Assembly: GCA_039621445.1 (NCBI GenBank)
Contig: CP154956.1
Location: 19,867,295-19,931,294 of the forward strand
Length of the DNA: 64,000 bases
Direction of reading: 5' to 3'
Source of the DNA: Euglena gracilis
Lineage: Eukaryota > Euglenida > Euglenophyceae > Euglenales
Below the pieces are notes generated by a model. It was not told the origin of the DNA and did not search any database. It worked only from the letters and a program-made list of their open reading frames with translations. The position numbers and the translations under genes are program-made. This document shows positions 10,331 through 22,300 of the stretch, piece by piece; positions within the stretch are counted from its first letter, which is position 1, and every line of letters starts with the position of its first letter.

Positions 10331-10577
10331 TTACAGACAATACGGCTGGTGTATGGTTTTGGTTACTTCTGGATCTGTGTCGTTGCCTGCATACCGTCCC
10401 CAGATTACTTGTCGCGCGATCTCTCGCGCAACAGTTATTGATAGAAGTTGCCATGTGTTGGCTTCAGTTTTGCGTTTTGACCATGCATCTTGTTGACCGA
10501 GGAGAAGTTTCATCAGTGTTGACATTAAGGTTAGCGCTTCTTGGCCTAGGCCGCCATAGCAGTCAACAACCAGGGGG
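10331..10577 (-). pseudogene. LINE-like C-terminal fragment
   Basis: The - strand frame reads DCYGGLGQEALTLMSTL, then TWQLLSITVAREIARQV. A G-G-L-G-x-E-A segment followed by a helical tail with repeated 'A-R-E-x-A-R-Q' resembles the C-terminal end of some LINE polyproteins (e.g. 'E-x-x-G-G-L-G-x-E-A'). It has no start, and upstream sequence is low-complexity, so it is a fragment at most. Confidence 0.4.
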
Positions 10578-10589
10578 GGGGAAAGCGTT

Positions 10590-11010
10590 TCGCATTTTTT
10601 TTTTTTTTTTGCGCATTTTTTGCGCATTTTTTCAAATTTTCCAAAAATGCGCATTTTTGCGCATTTTTTCGCATTTTTTTGCGCATTTTTTCGCTTTTTT
10701 CAGCACATTTTTTTGCTTTTTGGCACATTTTTTCGTGATTTTCCAAAATTTTTGCATTTTTTGACCATTTTTGCAATTTTTTTTGCAAAAATTTGAAATT
10801 TTTGACTTTTTTTGAAACGTACATTTTCCTCATTATTCTACATAATTTCTTCAAATTTGGTGCCATTTTTTTATGTTTTTGGGTAATTTTTTTTTTTTTC
10901 TTGATTTTTGCGCATTTTTTCTCAGATTTTGCACATTTTTGCGCATTTTTTCCAAAAATGTGCATTTTTTTGCGCATTTTTTTTGCGCATTTTTGCGCAT
11001 TTTTTCCGAG
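10590..11010. repeat. GCGCATTTTTT-type minisatellite
   Basis: Many copies of TGCGCATTTTTT or variants (CACATTTTT, GCACATTTTTT) fill two clusters, 10,598-10,720 and 10,905-11,006, separated by diverged T-rich sequence. Long lysine- or phenylalanine-rich open frames here are translation artefacts. Confidence 0.85.
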
Positions 11011-11244
11011 GCCGGGCGAGCGCATTTCCACCCCCCCCTGCAACAACAAATGGAATGCAGGTCCATCCCATCCTCCTACAGGTGGCGTCATATTTTGAAT
11101 GTTTTTCCTTCTCTTGGCGTTCATACCATAGATATTACACTCAAATTCGGCATTTGCCCCTGAAAATTAAGAGTTTGCTTCCCAAACAAATTAGGCATTT
11201 GCCACTCAAAGTTAGGAATTGGCCCACCAGATCAGGCATTTGCC

Positions 11245-11470
11245 AATCATTGCCTTGCAGTCGTTGTCCTCCTCGTCTTCTCCGTCCTCCTCCATTGCGG
11301 ACCGCTCCGCTCTCTGAGTCATCCCTTTGTCTTTCTTCGAACTCTTCTCCAGTTAACGCTCAGCCAACTTGAACACCTCGTCCGCTGCTGTCTGCGTCAA
11401 GTCGGTCAGTGGTATTTCCACAACTTCCTGTTAATGCCACGGAGTACAAGAACGAATTCCGGTAGTCTCC
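11245..11470 (-). pseudogene. Possible ORF remnant with acidic tail
   Basis: Read on the - strand, EIPLTDLTQTAADEVFKLAE is followed by an in-frame stop and then a basic-acidic stretch ending EEDGEDEEDNDCKA. The amphipathic character suggests former coding sequence, but I recognise no family and the stop argues it is broken. Confidence 0.25.
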
Positions 11471-12247
11471 AACATCAACCCACTTGCTAGCCGCGTGCTT
11501 CCCCATTGCAACTGGATCCCAGCCATGGGGCGCCAGGGTGTCATTTAGGGGGAAGGGCCCCCCCTACAATATGGACCCCCGACCCCCCCCTGCCTAGAAT
11601 TTCCCTCCCACTTTCAAGAATGCCCCAACATTTTTTCAGACGGCTCGGCCTCAACGCACCCCCCTTGGACCCCTTCTTTGTTGACCATCACGGGGGGTTG
11701 CAGAAGGGCAGTCGGCAAATGGTGCCCAGTCTCCCTTGTTGAGGCAGGGGCGTTGCCTGTAGGTGCATCAGTTCCTTCATCAAGTTTTGCTTTTCTCCAA
11801 CAGCTTCTTTATTTTATCATGTACCCTTACTCTTCATTTGGGAGTAACCTTGGGGCAACGTCTTTTCCAGGTTTGCCTGGGTTGGCAGCTTGTTCAGAAT
11901 AAGAGCAGAGGGGCAATTTGTTTTTGAAAATTGCATTTTTTCCCTGATAATTCTCCATTTTCAGTGGTCAAGTGGAATTCTTGTCAGTGTTGTCAACATT
12001 TTTTTTGGCAAAAACGGCAGGGGTTTCTATATGTAGTACCGGGGTCTGATCCCGTTATGCAAGCAAACATGGGGCGTCCCCAGTTTTTATGGTGTTGAAG
12101 AAAAAAATAAAGTAACTTTTATAAAAAAATATTTTTGGCTTCGTTTTTAAACAAGCTGCCAGCTACGCTAGCGTTTGGGTGGACAGGCATTCCAAAAAAA
12201 CACACTGTAGGCAAAGGGGAACAAAAAAATTGGCAAGTCCCAAAAAC

Positions 12248-12502
12248 TTGCTAAAATTTTGTGTACCTTTTGGAAAATATTTGGGTTTTTTGCCCTGAAT
12301 ATTTTTGCCCTTTTGAAAATAAAAAAGTTATCTTGTTAGAGATTTGGGACTCCGTGGTTTGAGGGACTGGGATCAGTCCCTCAAACCACGGAGTCCCAAA
12401 TCTCTAACAAGATAATTTTTTTATTTTCAAAAGGGCAAAAATATTCAAAATTATGGCAAAAAAACCCAAGTATTTTCCAAAAGGTACACAAAATTTTAGC
12501 AA
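12248..12502. repeat. ~255-bp inverted repeat (long hairpin)
   Basis: Left arm 12,248-12,369 and right arm 12,374-12,502 are reverse complements with a few small indels; the centre is GGGACTG-GGAT-CAGTCCC. The arm includes GTTAGAGATTTGGGACTCCG. No coding capacity. Confidence 0.9.
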
Positions 12503-12639
12503 AATTGTTAAGAAATTATGGCAAAACATCCCGGAAACTGTGAGTGTTAAGTGAAACAAAGTACCAGTAGTAATGGAACTTTTTTGTTTTTTTCAAAAAA
12601 GCAAGAAAAATCCAGGTACGCCAGAATGAATGCTAAACC

Positions 12640-13085
12640 CCCCTGAATAGAAGCACACCACCCCCCGAATATCCCCCCCCCCCGAATAAAACCCCCCTCA
12701 GTTTTCAACCAAAATTCCGAATAGGGCCCCCCCCCCCCGAATAGTAGGCCCCTGACCGTGGATCTGTCAATTGGGACGGATGGCAATTTGGTTTCTTCAG
12801 GCATTGGTTGCCTGAAGGGCAATCCAATGAGGGTTGGGTGATTTTATGTTTAATGATCCAATGCATCCACAAGAGGAACATTTGCAGCAAATTTGACATG
12901 GTTTGGAAAGGTAGGATATGTGGACCCACAAAGAAATATCTTCGATAATTCTCGGACCCCCTGATTTTCGACCACTTTTCCGAATAGTGCCCCCCCCCCC
13001 CCCCGAATAGAAGCCCCCCCCCTCGGTTTTCGGTCAACATTCCGAATAGAAGCCCCCGGGGGCTTTCTATTCAGGGGGGATTTAC
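12640..13085. repeat. C/G-tract element with the word GAATAGAAG
   Basis: Blocks such as CCCCCCGAATA and CCCGAATAGAAGCCCC recur six or more times, ending with the inverse GGGGGCTTTCTATTC at about 13,058-13,075. Between the two clusters (12,740-12,960) is ordinary sequence. Confidence 0.65.
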
Positions 13086-13089
13086 ACAC

Positions 13090-14440
13090 GCAGCCCATTG
13101 GCCAAGAGGGAGGGATCGCGTCTGACTGAGGACAAACTGGAGGAGTGTCCTGAGACTCAGATGGACCCCAGGGGGGGGTCCGCCAGTGGAAATTTTTTAG
13201 CACCCACTTGCCTAAAAATGCCCATTTTTGGCAACAAAACCAGCCAAAAAAAACACGTTACCCCCCCCCCCCAATTGGCTCATCGGCCTCCGGGACAAGA
13301 CGGCCAAGTTCGGCAAGGCTGCAAAAAGGGCTCAGAGAACCTCCAAAGAACGACTGTTTTGAAAAGTTTAGAATTTGCCAAATAAAGAAAAGCCATCACG
13401 AATCCCAGTATGCACAGGTCTTCCCCCTGTTTGTCCCCCCCTCCCGTAATGTGCCACTACCTCGCCCTTCACCCCCCCCCAAAGGGGCCACCCTTTAGGC
13501 ACCGTGAGTCCCCAAAATGGCCACTCTGGAGGAGCGAACACTTCGGGAAGGGGGTCAAATTTTGGCCTCTTTTGTGTCAAAGGCCAATGGCCATTTTGAG
13601 GAGGGTAGAACAAAATTGCCAAAAAATTTTGGCCACTTTGGGGTGGGGTTGAGGGCATGCTCTCATTTGATCAGCTGTGTTGCTCTGAAGGAGCTGTGGG
13701 GTTGCACCGATTTGTTCAGAGATTGCACATCCATGATTTGTTGGATTTAGAGAGCTTTTGCAAAATTTCCCAAAATTTTTTACTGCCAAGTGTCAAAATC
13801 TCTACAACGGAATCTCAAATATTTGACAATAGTCTCAGAAATTTTGGCGAAAGGTCCCAGGCGTTTTGGCAAAAGAGCCCAAAATTATGGCAAAAATGGT
13901 CAACAATTTTGGCGGGACGCCAAAATGAGTGTTAGGCGTAAAACCTTTGTTCACATCCACGTGATTCGCACTAAAAATGGCATTTCTTGTGATCATGTGT
14001 ACAAAATGGGGGATCTTGGTATGATCGAGTGTACAGGTGGAAGTCCACGTGTACACTTGAGTATTCACGTGGCCGTTTGCTGCACATTCGAGTGTACATG
14101 TGATGAATTTTTGTTTTGCAAATCAAACAAATTGTTTTCTCTTCATTTCCACATCAATCAACCTGGTTGAGAGCATTCCTGCACACCCAATGGTTTAGGT
14201 GTCCTTTGGATTTCCTGTAAATGGAAAATATCCATCCAAGGAAGAACATCTCGGGGAAATGGTGCACTCGACCAACTTGTGCAAAAAAGAAAAAAAACAA
14301 CAGAACAAAGAAAAATTTTGGTGCCAACCTTTTCCGTACATGTTCCCTCCTATATTGCTCAAATCACCTTCAATTTCAATGGGTTCAATGGGGGTGTTCC
14401 CCCTGTGATCCCCCCCCTCCCCGTGACCCATTTTCCTCAA
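13090..14440. other. No gene seen; CACGTG-type motifs
   Basis: Contains C/G runs at 13,255-13,275 and 13,435-13,490 and a short cluster of CCACGTGTACACTTGAGT-like words (14,040-14,100) that reappear inverted near 15,680-15,715. No coding island is recognised. Confidence 0.4.
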
Positions 14441-16240
14441 ATTAAGTGCGGAATCTTCCCGGATCCGACCCCTGTCGCCTGGATCCGGCGCCGTTCCGGG
14501 GCCCCGCGGGACTGAAACAGAGGAACGTCGGACGCAGGAGATGCCACACGGCAACACGTACCCCCCTTGGAGATTTTACTCGCTCCCCTGGGGGGGGGTA
14601 CCTGGCCACTCACCACACAGCAAGCTGGGCCAGAAGTGAAGTTAGCGCCTTAGTGCAACTAAGGGGGGGGAGTGAAAATCTACCCCCAATTCACGCATAT
14701 TTTTTCCAATTTTTGGCCCGAAGCCCGTGTATTTTGGGTGTCAAAAAAGTCAAAAAAAATCGAAAAAAAAATTGGCCCAAAACGATGTTTTGGGCCTGCT
14801 GGACCCGGAAAACTTGTTTTCGATCTGAGAATGAGTGTTTTTCGGCTCATGTGCGTTGCCCAGGCTAGGCTGCCAGGCCAGGCCGGGCCTCCCGTGGGCC
14901 GGGCCGCCCAACCGCTTGACGGACGGCCGCCGACCGCCTCAAACATCTACCACACGGCTCAAACGTCTGTTGCAGCATGGCGGCGTCACGCACGTAACAG
15001 CACTACACAAAACCTGGTGATATTTCTTGCAATTTTTTTGAGCTGGCCTTGTCGCACTGGCAGTGGCTGAACCCCCCCCACAATGCTTGAAAATGCTCCC
15101 TGAAAAAGCCTGCCCCCTCCCCCCAAAAGCCAACAAAGGCGCAAGGCAAGGGCTTTTGGAAGGAGTTTTTTTTTTATGCATGCCGTGGTAGCGCAGATTC
15201 ACCAGCGGCATGGCCCCCAGGGTAGGACTTTGGCCTCTTTAATTTTTTTGTCCTTGTGAACCATCATTGGTGCTCTTTGTTTGGACCTCACCTCCACTTC
15301 AGGACCTTTCCCCCGTTTTGTGTCTGTGTGTGTGTGTGTGTGTGTCTCCAGCTTGGGGTCAGATTCCATGGTTCTCTGTGACACAGACGGGGCTTAAGCT
15401 CCCAGGGGTCCGAAAATCCCCCCCCCCCTGAAACCGTCCCGAAAAATGCAGCCCTGGGGGGGTTGAGCCACTGCCAATGGAGGACAATTGGCCATTTGGG
15501 GTGGGGGTGGCAAATAATTGGGCGAGGATAACCAAGCAACGTTGCCCCCCCCCAGGAGAGGACCCATACCTGGGCTCCCTGGGAAGTTGTCATGTCCCGG
15601 TTGACTTGTCAGACGAAAACTTCCTGGGCGGTCCACCCAACATGTTTCTATTTTAACTCTGTTTTTCTTGAGGTTCACTCGAGTGTACACGTGGACATCC
15701 ACGTGCAAACTCAAATGTGCACATGATCACTGTGGATGGGATTTGGTTCATAAAGTTGAGGCCACAGGGAAAACCACCAATGACCACAATTAATCCCTCA
15801 TCGATGAGCACTGTGTTGGTTGGGTCCCCCTTCCAACCAATTGTGCCGTTTTGATGCTGCTTTCATGAGGAACAAAGCATCGGCCCTTTGTCCAATGCTT
15901 TGTTCAACAATGGTTGATCAAAGCATTGGGGGTGTTTCAAAGCATGGGGGGGGGGGCGAATTTTCGGTGGCAAAATTAGGAAACAGGACGCCGGGGGGGG
16001 GGGCAAAAAAAACTTTCGGCTCAAGAACAGGCTTTCCAGGTCCGGGACGCCAAAAAAACATTGTTTCGGGCAAAAAAGGTTTCGATTTTTTTTCCAATTT
16101 TTTTTCCAATTTTTTTTCAACCTTTTCAACCCAAATGTGCACAATGGCCAAAATTGGCCGAAAAATGGCCGCAACTCGGGCTAGGCGGGGAGTTGCGGGG
16201 AAATCAAAATACTGTTAGATAGGGCATTTTAAAGGCTTCA
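14441..16240. other. No gene seen; dispersed repeat segments
   Basis: GC-rich patches at 14,450-14,530 and 14,855-14,950 lack a consistent frame. The segment around 16,015-16,200 (TCCAGGTCCGGGACGCCAAA, then TTTCGATTTTTT) resembles 58,050-58,120, and 14,705-14,830 looks like a related piece. Confidence 0.4.
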
Positions 16241-16369
16241 ATTTAGGTCTCCGGAAATTTCCTTTGATTCCCCACCATTTCGAGAACTTTCAGAAATATG
16301 ATTTTTTGAACCAAAAAAAAGCCGAAGACGGCTAAGTCGCAAGCCTGCCGCGTTGTTTTGGGCCATAAA

Positions 16370-16830
16370 TCGGCCATATTTCGGGCTAGACAGGGAGTTG
16401 CAACACGGGCCAGGCGTGTCGGCGGCCAAAACGGCATATTTTGAATTTTTTTCTTCAAAAAAAATGGTCAAAAAAGTACATCAAAAATGGCCTTTTGGGC
16501 CACAAGAGCATGCCGGAACATGGTCCAGGCGTGTCGGCAGCCAAGACGGCGTTTGGGAGGTGATAGAGGGTACGCTGAAGCGGCACCCTCTATCACGCCT
16601 CACCCTGTACCCTCTGCCCTCGTTCCCCTGGAGGGGTGCAACCGACACTTCGGGAAATAATGGACGTTTTCTCAAGATAATTTTTGAAAAAGCATTTTTT
16701 TTACCGAAAATCTCACCCTGGCGAAATGGCATAGTTGAAACTGGGGGGTTGTTGCCCACCCCTTTTGGACCCCTTTGCGGGTGAGCAACTAAGGCCTGGC
16801 GGGGAGTTGGGGGTCAACCGGAGGTGATTT
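16370..16830. repeat. Dispersed repeat family, diverged copy 2
   Basis: Includes CCAGGCGTGTCGGCGGCCAA (16,410) and CCAGGCGTGTCGGCAGCCAA (16,525), GATAGAGGGTACGCTGAAG, CGAAATGGCATAGTTG and CGGGGAGTTGGGGG, in the same order as 58,410-58,640. Confidence 0.6.
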
Positions 16831-16909
16831 GGAAACTCAGGATCCAGTCACGGCTGAAAACAAAGATTCTGGGAACCGGGCTGGGGTCATGATGATACCC
16901 TCACCCCTA

Positions 16910-17030
16910 TTTGGCTAATGGCCAGGCTCCTTCGGACCCCCAACTAGCCAATTAGGGGGGGGGGCTTGACCGGAGCCCGGCCATGAGCCAATTAGGCTGA
17001 TCCCCCCCTAATTGGCTGACAGCCAACTTC
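16910..17030. repeat. C/G-tract element with the word CCAATTAGG
   Basis: GCCAATTAGGGGGG, then GAGCCAATTAGGCTGAT, then CCCCCCTAATTGGCTG make a small inverted arrangement around a GGAGCCCGGCCATGAG core. Confidence 0.55.
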
Positions 17031-17039
17031 GCCCCAACC

Positions 17040-17840
17040 ATCTTCAGCTTTGGTACCACGCTCCCCCCCCCCGTTTCCACACCAGGAACCGTGTTTGAAC
17101 CACAATTTCTCGTTGTTTTTTCTTCTTCAAAGAACAGACCCAATAAAGGATTTGTCGCATTTCTTGGGTGTCCCCAAAAATATGGCAAATCCTCTGATTT
17201 ATTATTTGGTGCAAATTCCTAATTCAAGCACCCCCTTGTATATGTGTGTTGCGAAACGAGCCAAGACCCCAGTCAAACAAATTACAGTTAATCGCTTGGT
17301 CCCCGTTTTGACAGTTAATTGATCATCTCTCAGAAGGGGATGGGTGGCAAATGTTTTCCTCGGAAATCGGCGCTGCTGGATTAATGAGAAAAGGTTTGTT
17401 TGGAGGGGGTCGGACCCACCCATAACAATACATCTGCCTCCACCTCTATCTCACCTCCACAATTGGAATGGAGCAGTGCATTTGTGTAAAGGGTGATGAT
17501 CTGGATGAGGAACATGTCAAACAATCTGCAGAAAAGCACAATTGCAATTGTGTTTGCAAACGCAGTTCCGGGCGTGAACCCAAACCCCCGAACCGCGGTT
17601 TTCAAGACGCGACATGGTTTTGGGCTGATGCCCGGAGTGTTTCCCAGGTTTACACCTGACGCAGTATCAGGAACAGGCCGTCCTGGGATTTGAGAGTCCA
17701 ATGTTTTTTTTGTAGCTGGGAGGTGTCTAGTGTTGTTTGGAACCAGGTAATGGCGCCGAATTGGAGGCAATGGCCAGATAGCTGATGAATTGGAGGGTGC
17801 TCAGTTTATACCTGAGCGCCCAGATTTCAGTATTAGGTTC
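17040..17840. other. No gene seen
   Basis: Short frames without recognisable domains. A segment near 17,560-17,680 contains CGGGCGTGAACCC and CGAACCGCGG, reminiscent of the GACGCCGGTTCGGGC palindrome family but degraded. Confidence 0.35.
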
Positions 17841-17866
17841 AGGGTTGACGCTTTTTTTGTTTTTTT

Positions 17867-17965
17867 TAAAAAAACCAAAAAACATGTTTTTTTTAAAAAA
17901 ACGCAAAAAAACCATGTTTTTTTGCGTTTTTTTAAAAAAAACATGTTTTTTGGTTTTTTTAAAAA
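17867..17965. repeat. A/T-rich palindrome of about 99 bp
   Basis: Arms made of TTTTTTAAAAAAACC, AAAAAACATG and AAAAAACGC blocks pair with their inverses around a central CCATG. Both strands give lysine/phenylalanine-rich frames that are artefacts. Confidence 0.8.
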
Positions 17966-18049
17966 GCATGGTTTTTTTGAAAAAGCAAAAATTGACCTTT
18001 TTCCTTGCGAAATGACCGTTTTTTTGAAGAAAATTTTTCGCGGGTGGTT

Positions 18050-18850
18050 CGGGTCACGAGGGGGGGTCACGGGGGGGTCACAGGGGGGGGGGGTCACGAG
18101 GGGGGGGTCACATTTTCGGTGGCCAGATTAGAAACCACCGAAAACGAATTTTTGGGAAAAAATCCTTTTTAGGCTCCAAAATAGGAATCCCCCAAACGAA
18201 AATTAGGAAATCTACCGGAATATTTTGTCAAATTAGGCATCACCGGCCAAGTTTTTCAGAAAAAATGGCCGAAACGGGTCTTAGGTCGGGTTGGGGGAGG
18301 GGGGTCATGGGGGGGGGGAACACCCCCTGTGAAGTTTTTTTTTCCCAAATGTGTGAAAGTATTTCCAAATCTGTGTTTTCTGGTGCGAAAAATCATGCTT
18401 TCAACCCAAAAAAATGAATGTTGTAGAGATAAAAAACGCACTTTTCCCCAAAAAAATATTGCAAAAAATTTTTCCCCCAAACCCAGTGCTTTTATTCAAC
18501 CTTGGAGCTTTGGCAGGGGAGGGGAGGGGGGGTCCCGAGGTCAGTTTTTTTTTTGCATTTTTTGGCACTTTTTGCTGTACTGTCTCAACACAGGGGGGGG
18601 GAGGGTCCTGGGGTCCCAACTGTACTGCCAACCCCCCCCTCAAAAATTGGCCAAAAACCGGCGCCGAAGGCGCTGGAAAAATTTTTAGGGCCTTTTTTTG
18701 GTCCAAAAAGGCCATTTTTGGTGTCAAAATTTTCATCTGTCTCGGACCGTTCGGCACTAGGGGGGGGGGTCCCAAAAATCCCAACTGTACAGGGGGGGGA
18801 GGGGGGGGTCCCCAAAAAACCCCAACTGTACTGCCGTCGCCCCCTTGCAG
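18050..18850. repeat. G-tract and GGGTCAC repeats with a GC hairpin
   Basis: GGGGGGTCAC recurs at 18,058-18,110. At 18,658-18,678 is CCGGCGCCGAAGGCGCTGG followed by an A/T run, the central hairpin typical of the C/G-tract elements. At 18,590-18,840 CCCAACTGTACTGCC occurs twice next to C/G runs. Confidence 0.6.
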
Positions 18851-19259
18851 GTTAAGAACTCAGGCAGGAAGCTGTTTTCAGCCAGCCAATTCCCTGCCTG
18901 AAAGAGCTGTGGTTGTTGACGTGACTCGTTTTTGATAGCCAGCAGACCAAAAACAGAGTTGAAAAAAGAAGCTTGTGGACCTAAAGTTTCTTGCCGAAGG
19001 ACCTAAAGTGTTCTTGTCGCCATCATTTTAGACCAAGAGGCCATTATTTTGGGCAAGGTGGCCATTCTTTTGACCAGGTGGCTGTTATTTCAGCGTGTTA
19101 GTAGTAAAATGTACATTGCTGTATTTTTTTATATTATATAAAAAAAACAGAGATTATTATTTCTGGAAAATTTGGAAATTTCCAACCTCTTTGGGAGAAA
19201 TATCACGTATGCAACATCATTTCACAATGCCTTGAAACTTTTTTTTAATATTCTTTTTT

Positions 19260-19920
19260 AACACAATGCCGTGTAAACCCCCCCATTTAAACCGACCCGC
19301 CGGTTTAGGACTTTTGGGTTGGCGGAAATCCTGGAGGGGGTCGGTTTAGACGGGGGGTCGGTTTCAGGGGGAGCACATGGCTGGCCAACGGCACGACGAA
19401 AGCAGATTGATGTTAGCAAGGCAATTTCAATTGACAAATGCTCAATTTGGTCGGCCAATTCCTAACTTTGAGTGACAAATGCCTAATTTGGGATGCAAAT
19501 TCTTAATTTTCGGGGGCAAATGCTGAATTTTGGGTGCAATATCCAATTTTTGGTGGCAAACTGCCTAATTTTGGGTACAAACTTCAAATTTTAGATAGCA
19601 AATACCAAATTTTGTAATTTTTGGTTTCAACACCAAATTTTCGGAGGAAACTGCCCAATTTGAGGTGCAAACTCCAAAATTTGGAAGCAAATGCCTGATT
19701 TTGGGTGTAAAATCCCAATTTTGGGTCATCAATACTAATTATTCAATGAACATGGACGCTCTGTCCGTTGGCGGCTTCCATTATGCTGTGCATGTTTGTC
19801 ATCCAACTTGCCATGGGTCGGTTTATTTCTTTTTTTGGTTGAAATTCTGCAATGGGTCGGTTTGGAAGGGTAGGTTGGTTTAGAAGGGGAGTCGGTTCAA
19901 ATGGGGGGGGTAACATTTTT
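19260..19920. repeat. C/G-tract words GTCGGTTTA and a degenerate ~25-bp minisatellite
   Basis: GGTCGGTTT words occur at 19,336-19,365 and 19,815-19,895, with the inverse AAACCGACCC at 19,288. Between them (19,450-19,740) lie about eleven degenerate units of the form GCAAATGCCTAATTTTGGGT. Related units occur at 11,130-11,250 (inverted) and 9,540-9,600. Confidence 0.65.
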
Positions 19921-20409
19921 TCAAGAAAAATGCAAACTGAAATCTTAATGAAATAAACAGCTGGGGGGGGTCGAGGCCCCCCACCACAGCATTGCGCAAG
20001 GGAAAATTCCGACGGCGCCAAAGACGTCGAAGAAAAATTTGACCTGAAGATCGGCACCCCTGGAGATATGGGATGGTGAAGGCGTGGTGGGGGCTGGGGC
20101 TCCACGCTTTTGACTGTTGAATTCTGCGATCCTGGCTGGTGGGAGTCCAACCACCAAACACTTAAATTTGATGTTTTTTTTTGTTTTTGTGAAATAGAGT
20201 GGCAAAGCCAATTTTCAGGTGATTAAGGTACCTTTGTGTACCCTGTAATAAGACATTTTCTCTTGAAATCAGTACCCAGGCATTATTTTTTAAGGCGAAA
20301 TATCTCAAAAATTTTAAGCGTTTTTAAGGTTTTTTAAGGTTTTGTAAGGTTTTTTGAGGATTTTAAAAAAATTTAAGGTTTTTTAAGGCATTTTTTTCCC
20401 TCAGCTAAA

Positions 20410-20700
20410 ATGTCAGACCCCGAAGATGGCCCGATGGCTTCAGACTCCTCTGTGACTTCGGAACGCCCAAGGGGATCAGGGCGGTCCATGAGGGACAGTT
20501 ATTGCCAACAGGCAAGCAAATGTCCTGAATAGGGTCAGAAATTTAAAGGAATTGCAATGAAAAAAAATGGGCAGTTTCGAGTTTCGAGTTTCCAGGTGAC
20601 CCACTCTGTATCCCATGCAACAAGGTTTTGAGCAATGTGTATGGCGGCACACTGCATGGGCACGCGTTTGGTATGCTCACATGAAAAAGTTTGATTATTT
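20410..20700 (+). pseudogene. hAT-associated zinc-finger (BED-like) fragment
   Basis: An ATG at 20,410 opens MSDPEDGPMASDSSV and closes at 20,532. A second frame (about 20,565-20,685) reads DPLCIPCNKVLSNVYGGTL and then HGHAFG before a stop. C-x2-C followed by paired His is the layout of BED-type zinc fingers, the DNA-binding domain found near the N-terminus of hAT transposases. The position just inside the left end fits a transposase start broken by frameshifts or spliced in a way I cannot confirm. Confidence 0.45.
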
Positions 20701-20759
20701 TCTCGGTGTTCATGAGGCTATCACAAAATCCTTGCACCTTAGCCAACACGGATTCAATG

Positions 20760-21260
20760 TTACCAACATCCTTGTTGCAACTTTTTGTGCAAATCGGTCA
20801 TGGTGGCCTTGATTCTGCGAATATCCGGTGTGGGTGCACGGGTTGCCACATTGCGGGTCTGCAAATCCGCAATTGCGGTCCGGATATCCACTGTGTCATT
20901 TTGCCACTGTTGTTGCAAATTCTCAATCCTACTTGCGATATTCGAGATTTTGGGTGTGAAAGCTTGCAAATTCAGCAGCAATTTCTCCACAATGACAAGA
21001 TTTCTGCTCCAAACGAGAAAGTCTTTCTTCCAACTGCTGCACATAAGTGCGGGGATCAAAATTTTCGCGTGCTTGGGCAAGAAAGTGGAAAAATTGCGGA
21101 ATCACCGCTCAATTGGAGAACGCGCTGTTTTACTTCTTGAAATGCTGTGGCAAGTGTGGAAAACTGCTCCAGCGTAGTAAATTGTCCCAAATCGGGCATT
21201 TTTTTGTTGTTCATGCAACTTTTGCTGCAATTGCATTTTTGAGCAATTTGGGTTGACTAG
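20760..21260 (-). pseudogene. Coiled-coil ORF remnant inside the hAT-like element
   Basis: On the - strand, one frame (20,760-21,080) contains NIASRIENLQQQWQNDTVDI and IKATMTDLHKKLQQ. Neighbouring frames contain FSTLATAFQEVKQRV and YVQQLEERLSRLEQ. Heptad-like Leu/Ile spacing across three frames suggests a coiled-coil protein broken by at least two frameshifts. Its relation to the transposon is unknown; it could be captured cargo. Confidence 0.4.
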
Positions 21261-22059
21261 GGTTGTGCCTGAAAAATAAATGATAATTTTCATTGAAAAA
21301 TTTCAATTGAAAAATTGAAAATTATATTTTTTATTTTTCAAACTTGAAAAATATCATTTCCCCTTGCACACACGTTGATTGCTGACCGAAGGGGCTGACA
21401 CAAGGAAATTCAAGTTTCAGGAGCATTTTCTTTTACAAAAGGATGCCATGACGTTGTGGGTTGGCTCCCCATGTGTAGAAGTGAGGGAGGGCCCTCCCGA
21501 GGTTTTGGGAAAAAAAAACAGTGTGTAATTTACTCACCACATTCTTTGTGTTTTTTTTCCTTTTCCATTTCTCACATTAAGATCTCAGCTTTTCATAGAA
21601 CTTTTGTGTGTGTTGGCCGTCGCTGCGTCTCGCCAAACAAGTCCAGAACTCATGGGTTGAGCGGGCGAAAAATTTCCTTTTTTCAATTCGGGGTTGTTGT
21701 TTGGCGGATTTGTACCAAGATGTCAAAAACCGCCACATTATTTTTTTGATACATCCAATGCCATTTTTCAAATAATAAAAAGTATAGAAGCAAAATTACG
21801 ATTTTGAACCAAAAATGAAGGCATTTCAGAAGCCTCATAACCCCCACCCATGTGGTTTGTCAAATTCATTTCCAAAGGTATGTGTGGGCAATGGGAATCC
21901 TTTCTGGCTCAAGAGCGAGGAATGAGGATCACCTTCCTAAATTGGGAACACTGCCTTCATATTTTTCAAAATATTTTTTCATATTTTTGAAAATTTTCAT
22001 GAAAATTTTCAATTGAATTGAAAAATATTTTATTTTTCCAGTCCAGGCACAACCCTAGG

Positions 22060-22300
22060 GTTGACTCCTCGAAGAATGTCTCAAGTAATTCAAATCAAGA
22101 AAGATGTGGTTGCCAGTTTTGCTTTTTCTGGCCGTGTGTCACAGCCTTTGGTGAACCGAGGCCAACCGAACTATGCCAGAAACCTTGGCAAACAATCCGG
22201 TTTTCATATTGTTTGTTCACAATCGCTTCTGCATTGACTGGCTTTATGCGGGTTTCAGACATGCCATTATTTGTTTGGTGCAAGGAAAAATTTTCTCAGG
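22060..22300 (+). pseudogene. Unidentified ORF fragment near the right end of the hAT-like element
   Basis: A + frame from about 22,077 reads MSQVIQIKKDVVASFAFSG and continues to SQSLLH before a stop. It looks coding in composition but I recognise no domain. Confidence 0.25.

Noticed and set aside
10546-11124. 192-aa Lys-rich ORF on the - strand
   Set aside because: It is the translation of the GCGCATTTTTT minisatellite.
14441-14530. GC-rich patch as an exon
   Set aside because: None of the six frames shows a consistent protein pattern, and no partner exons are nearby.
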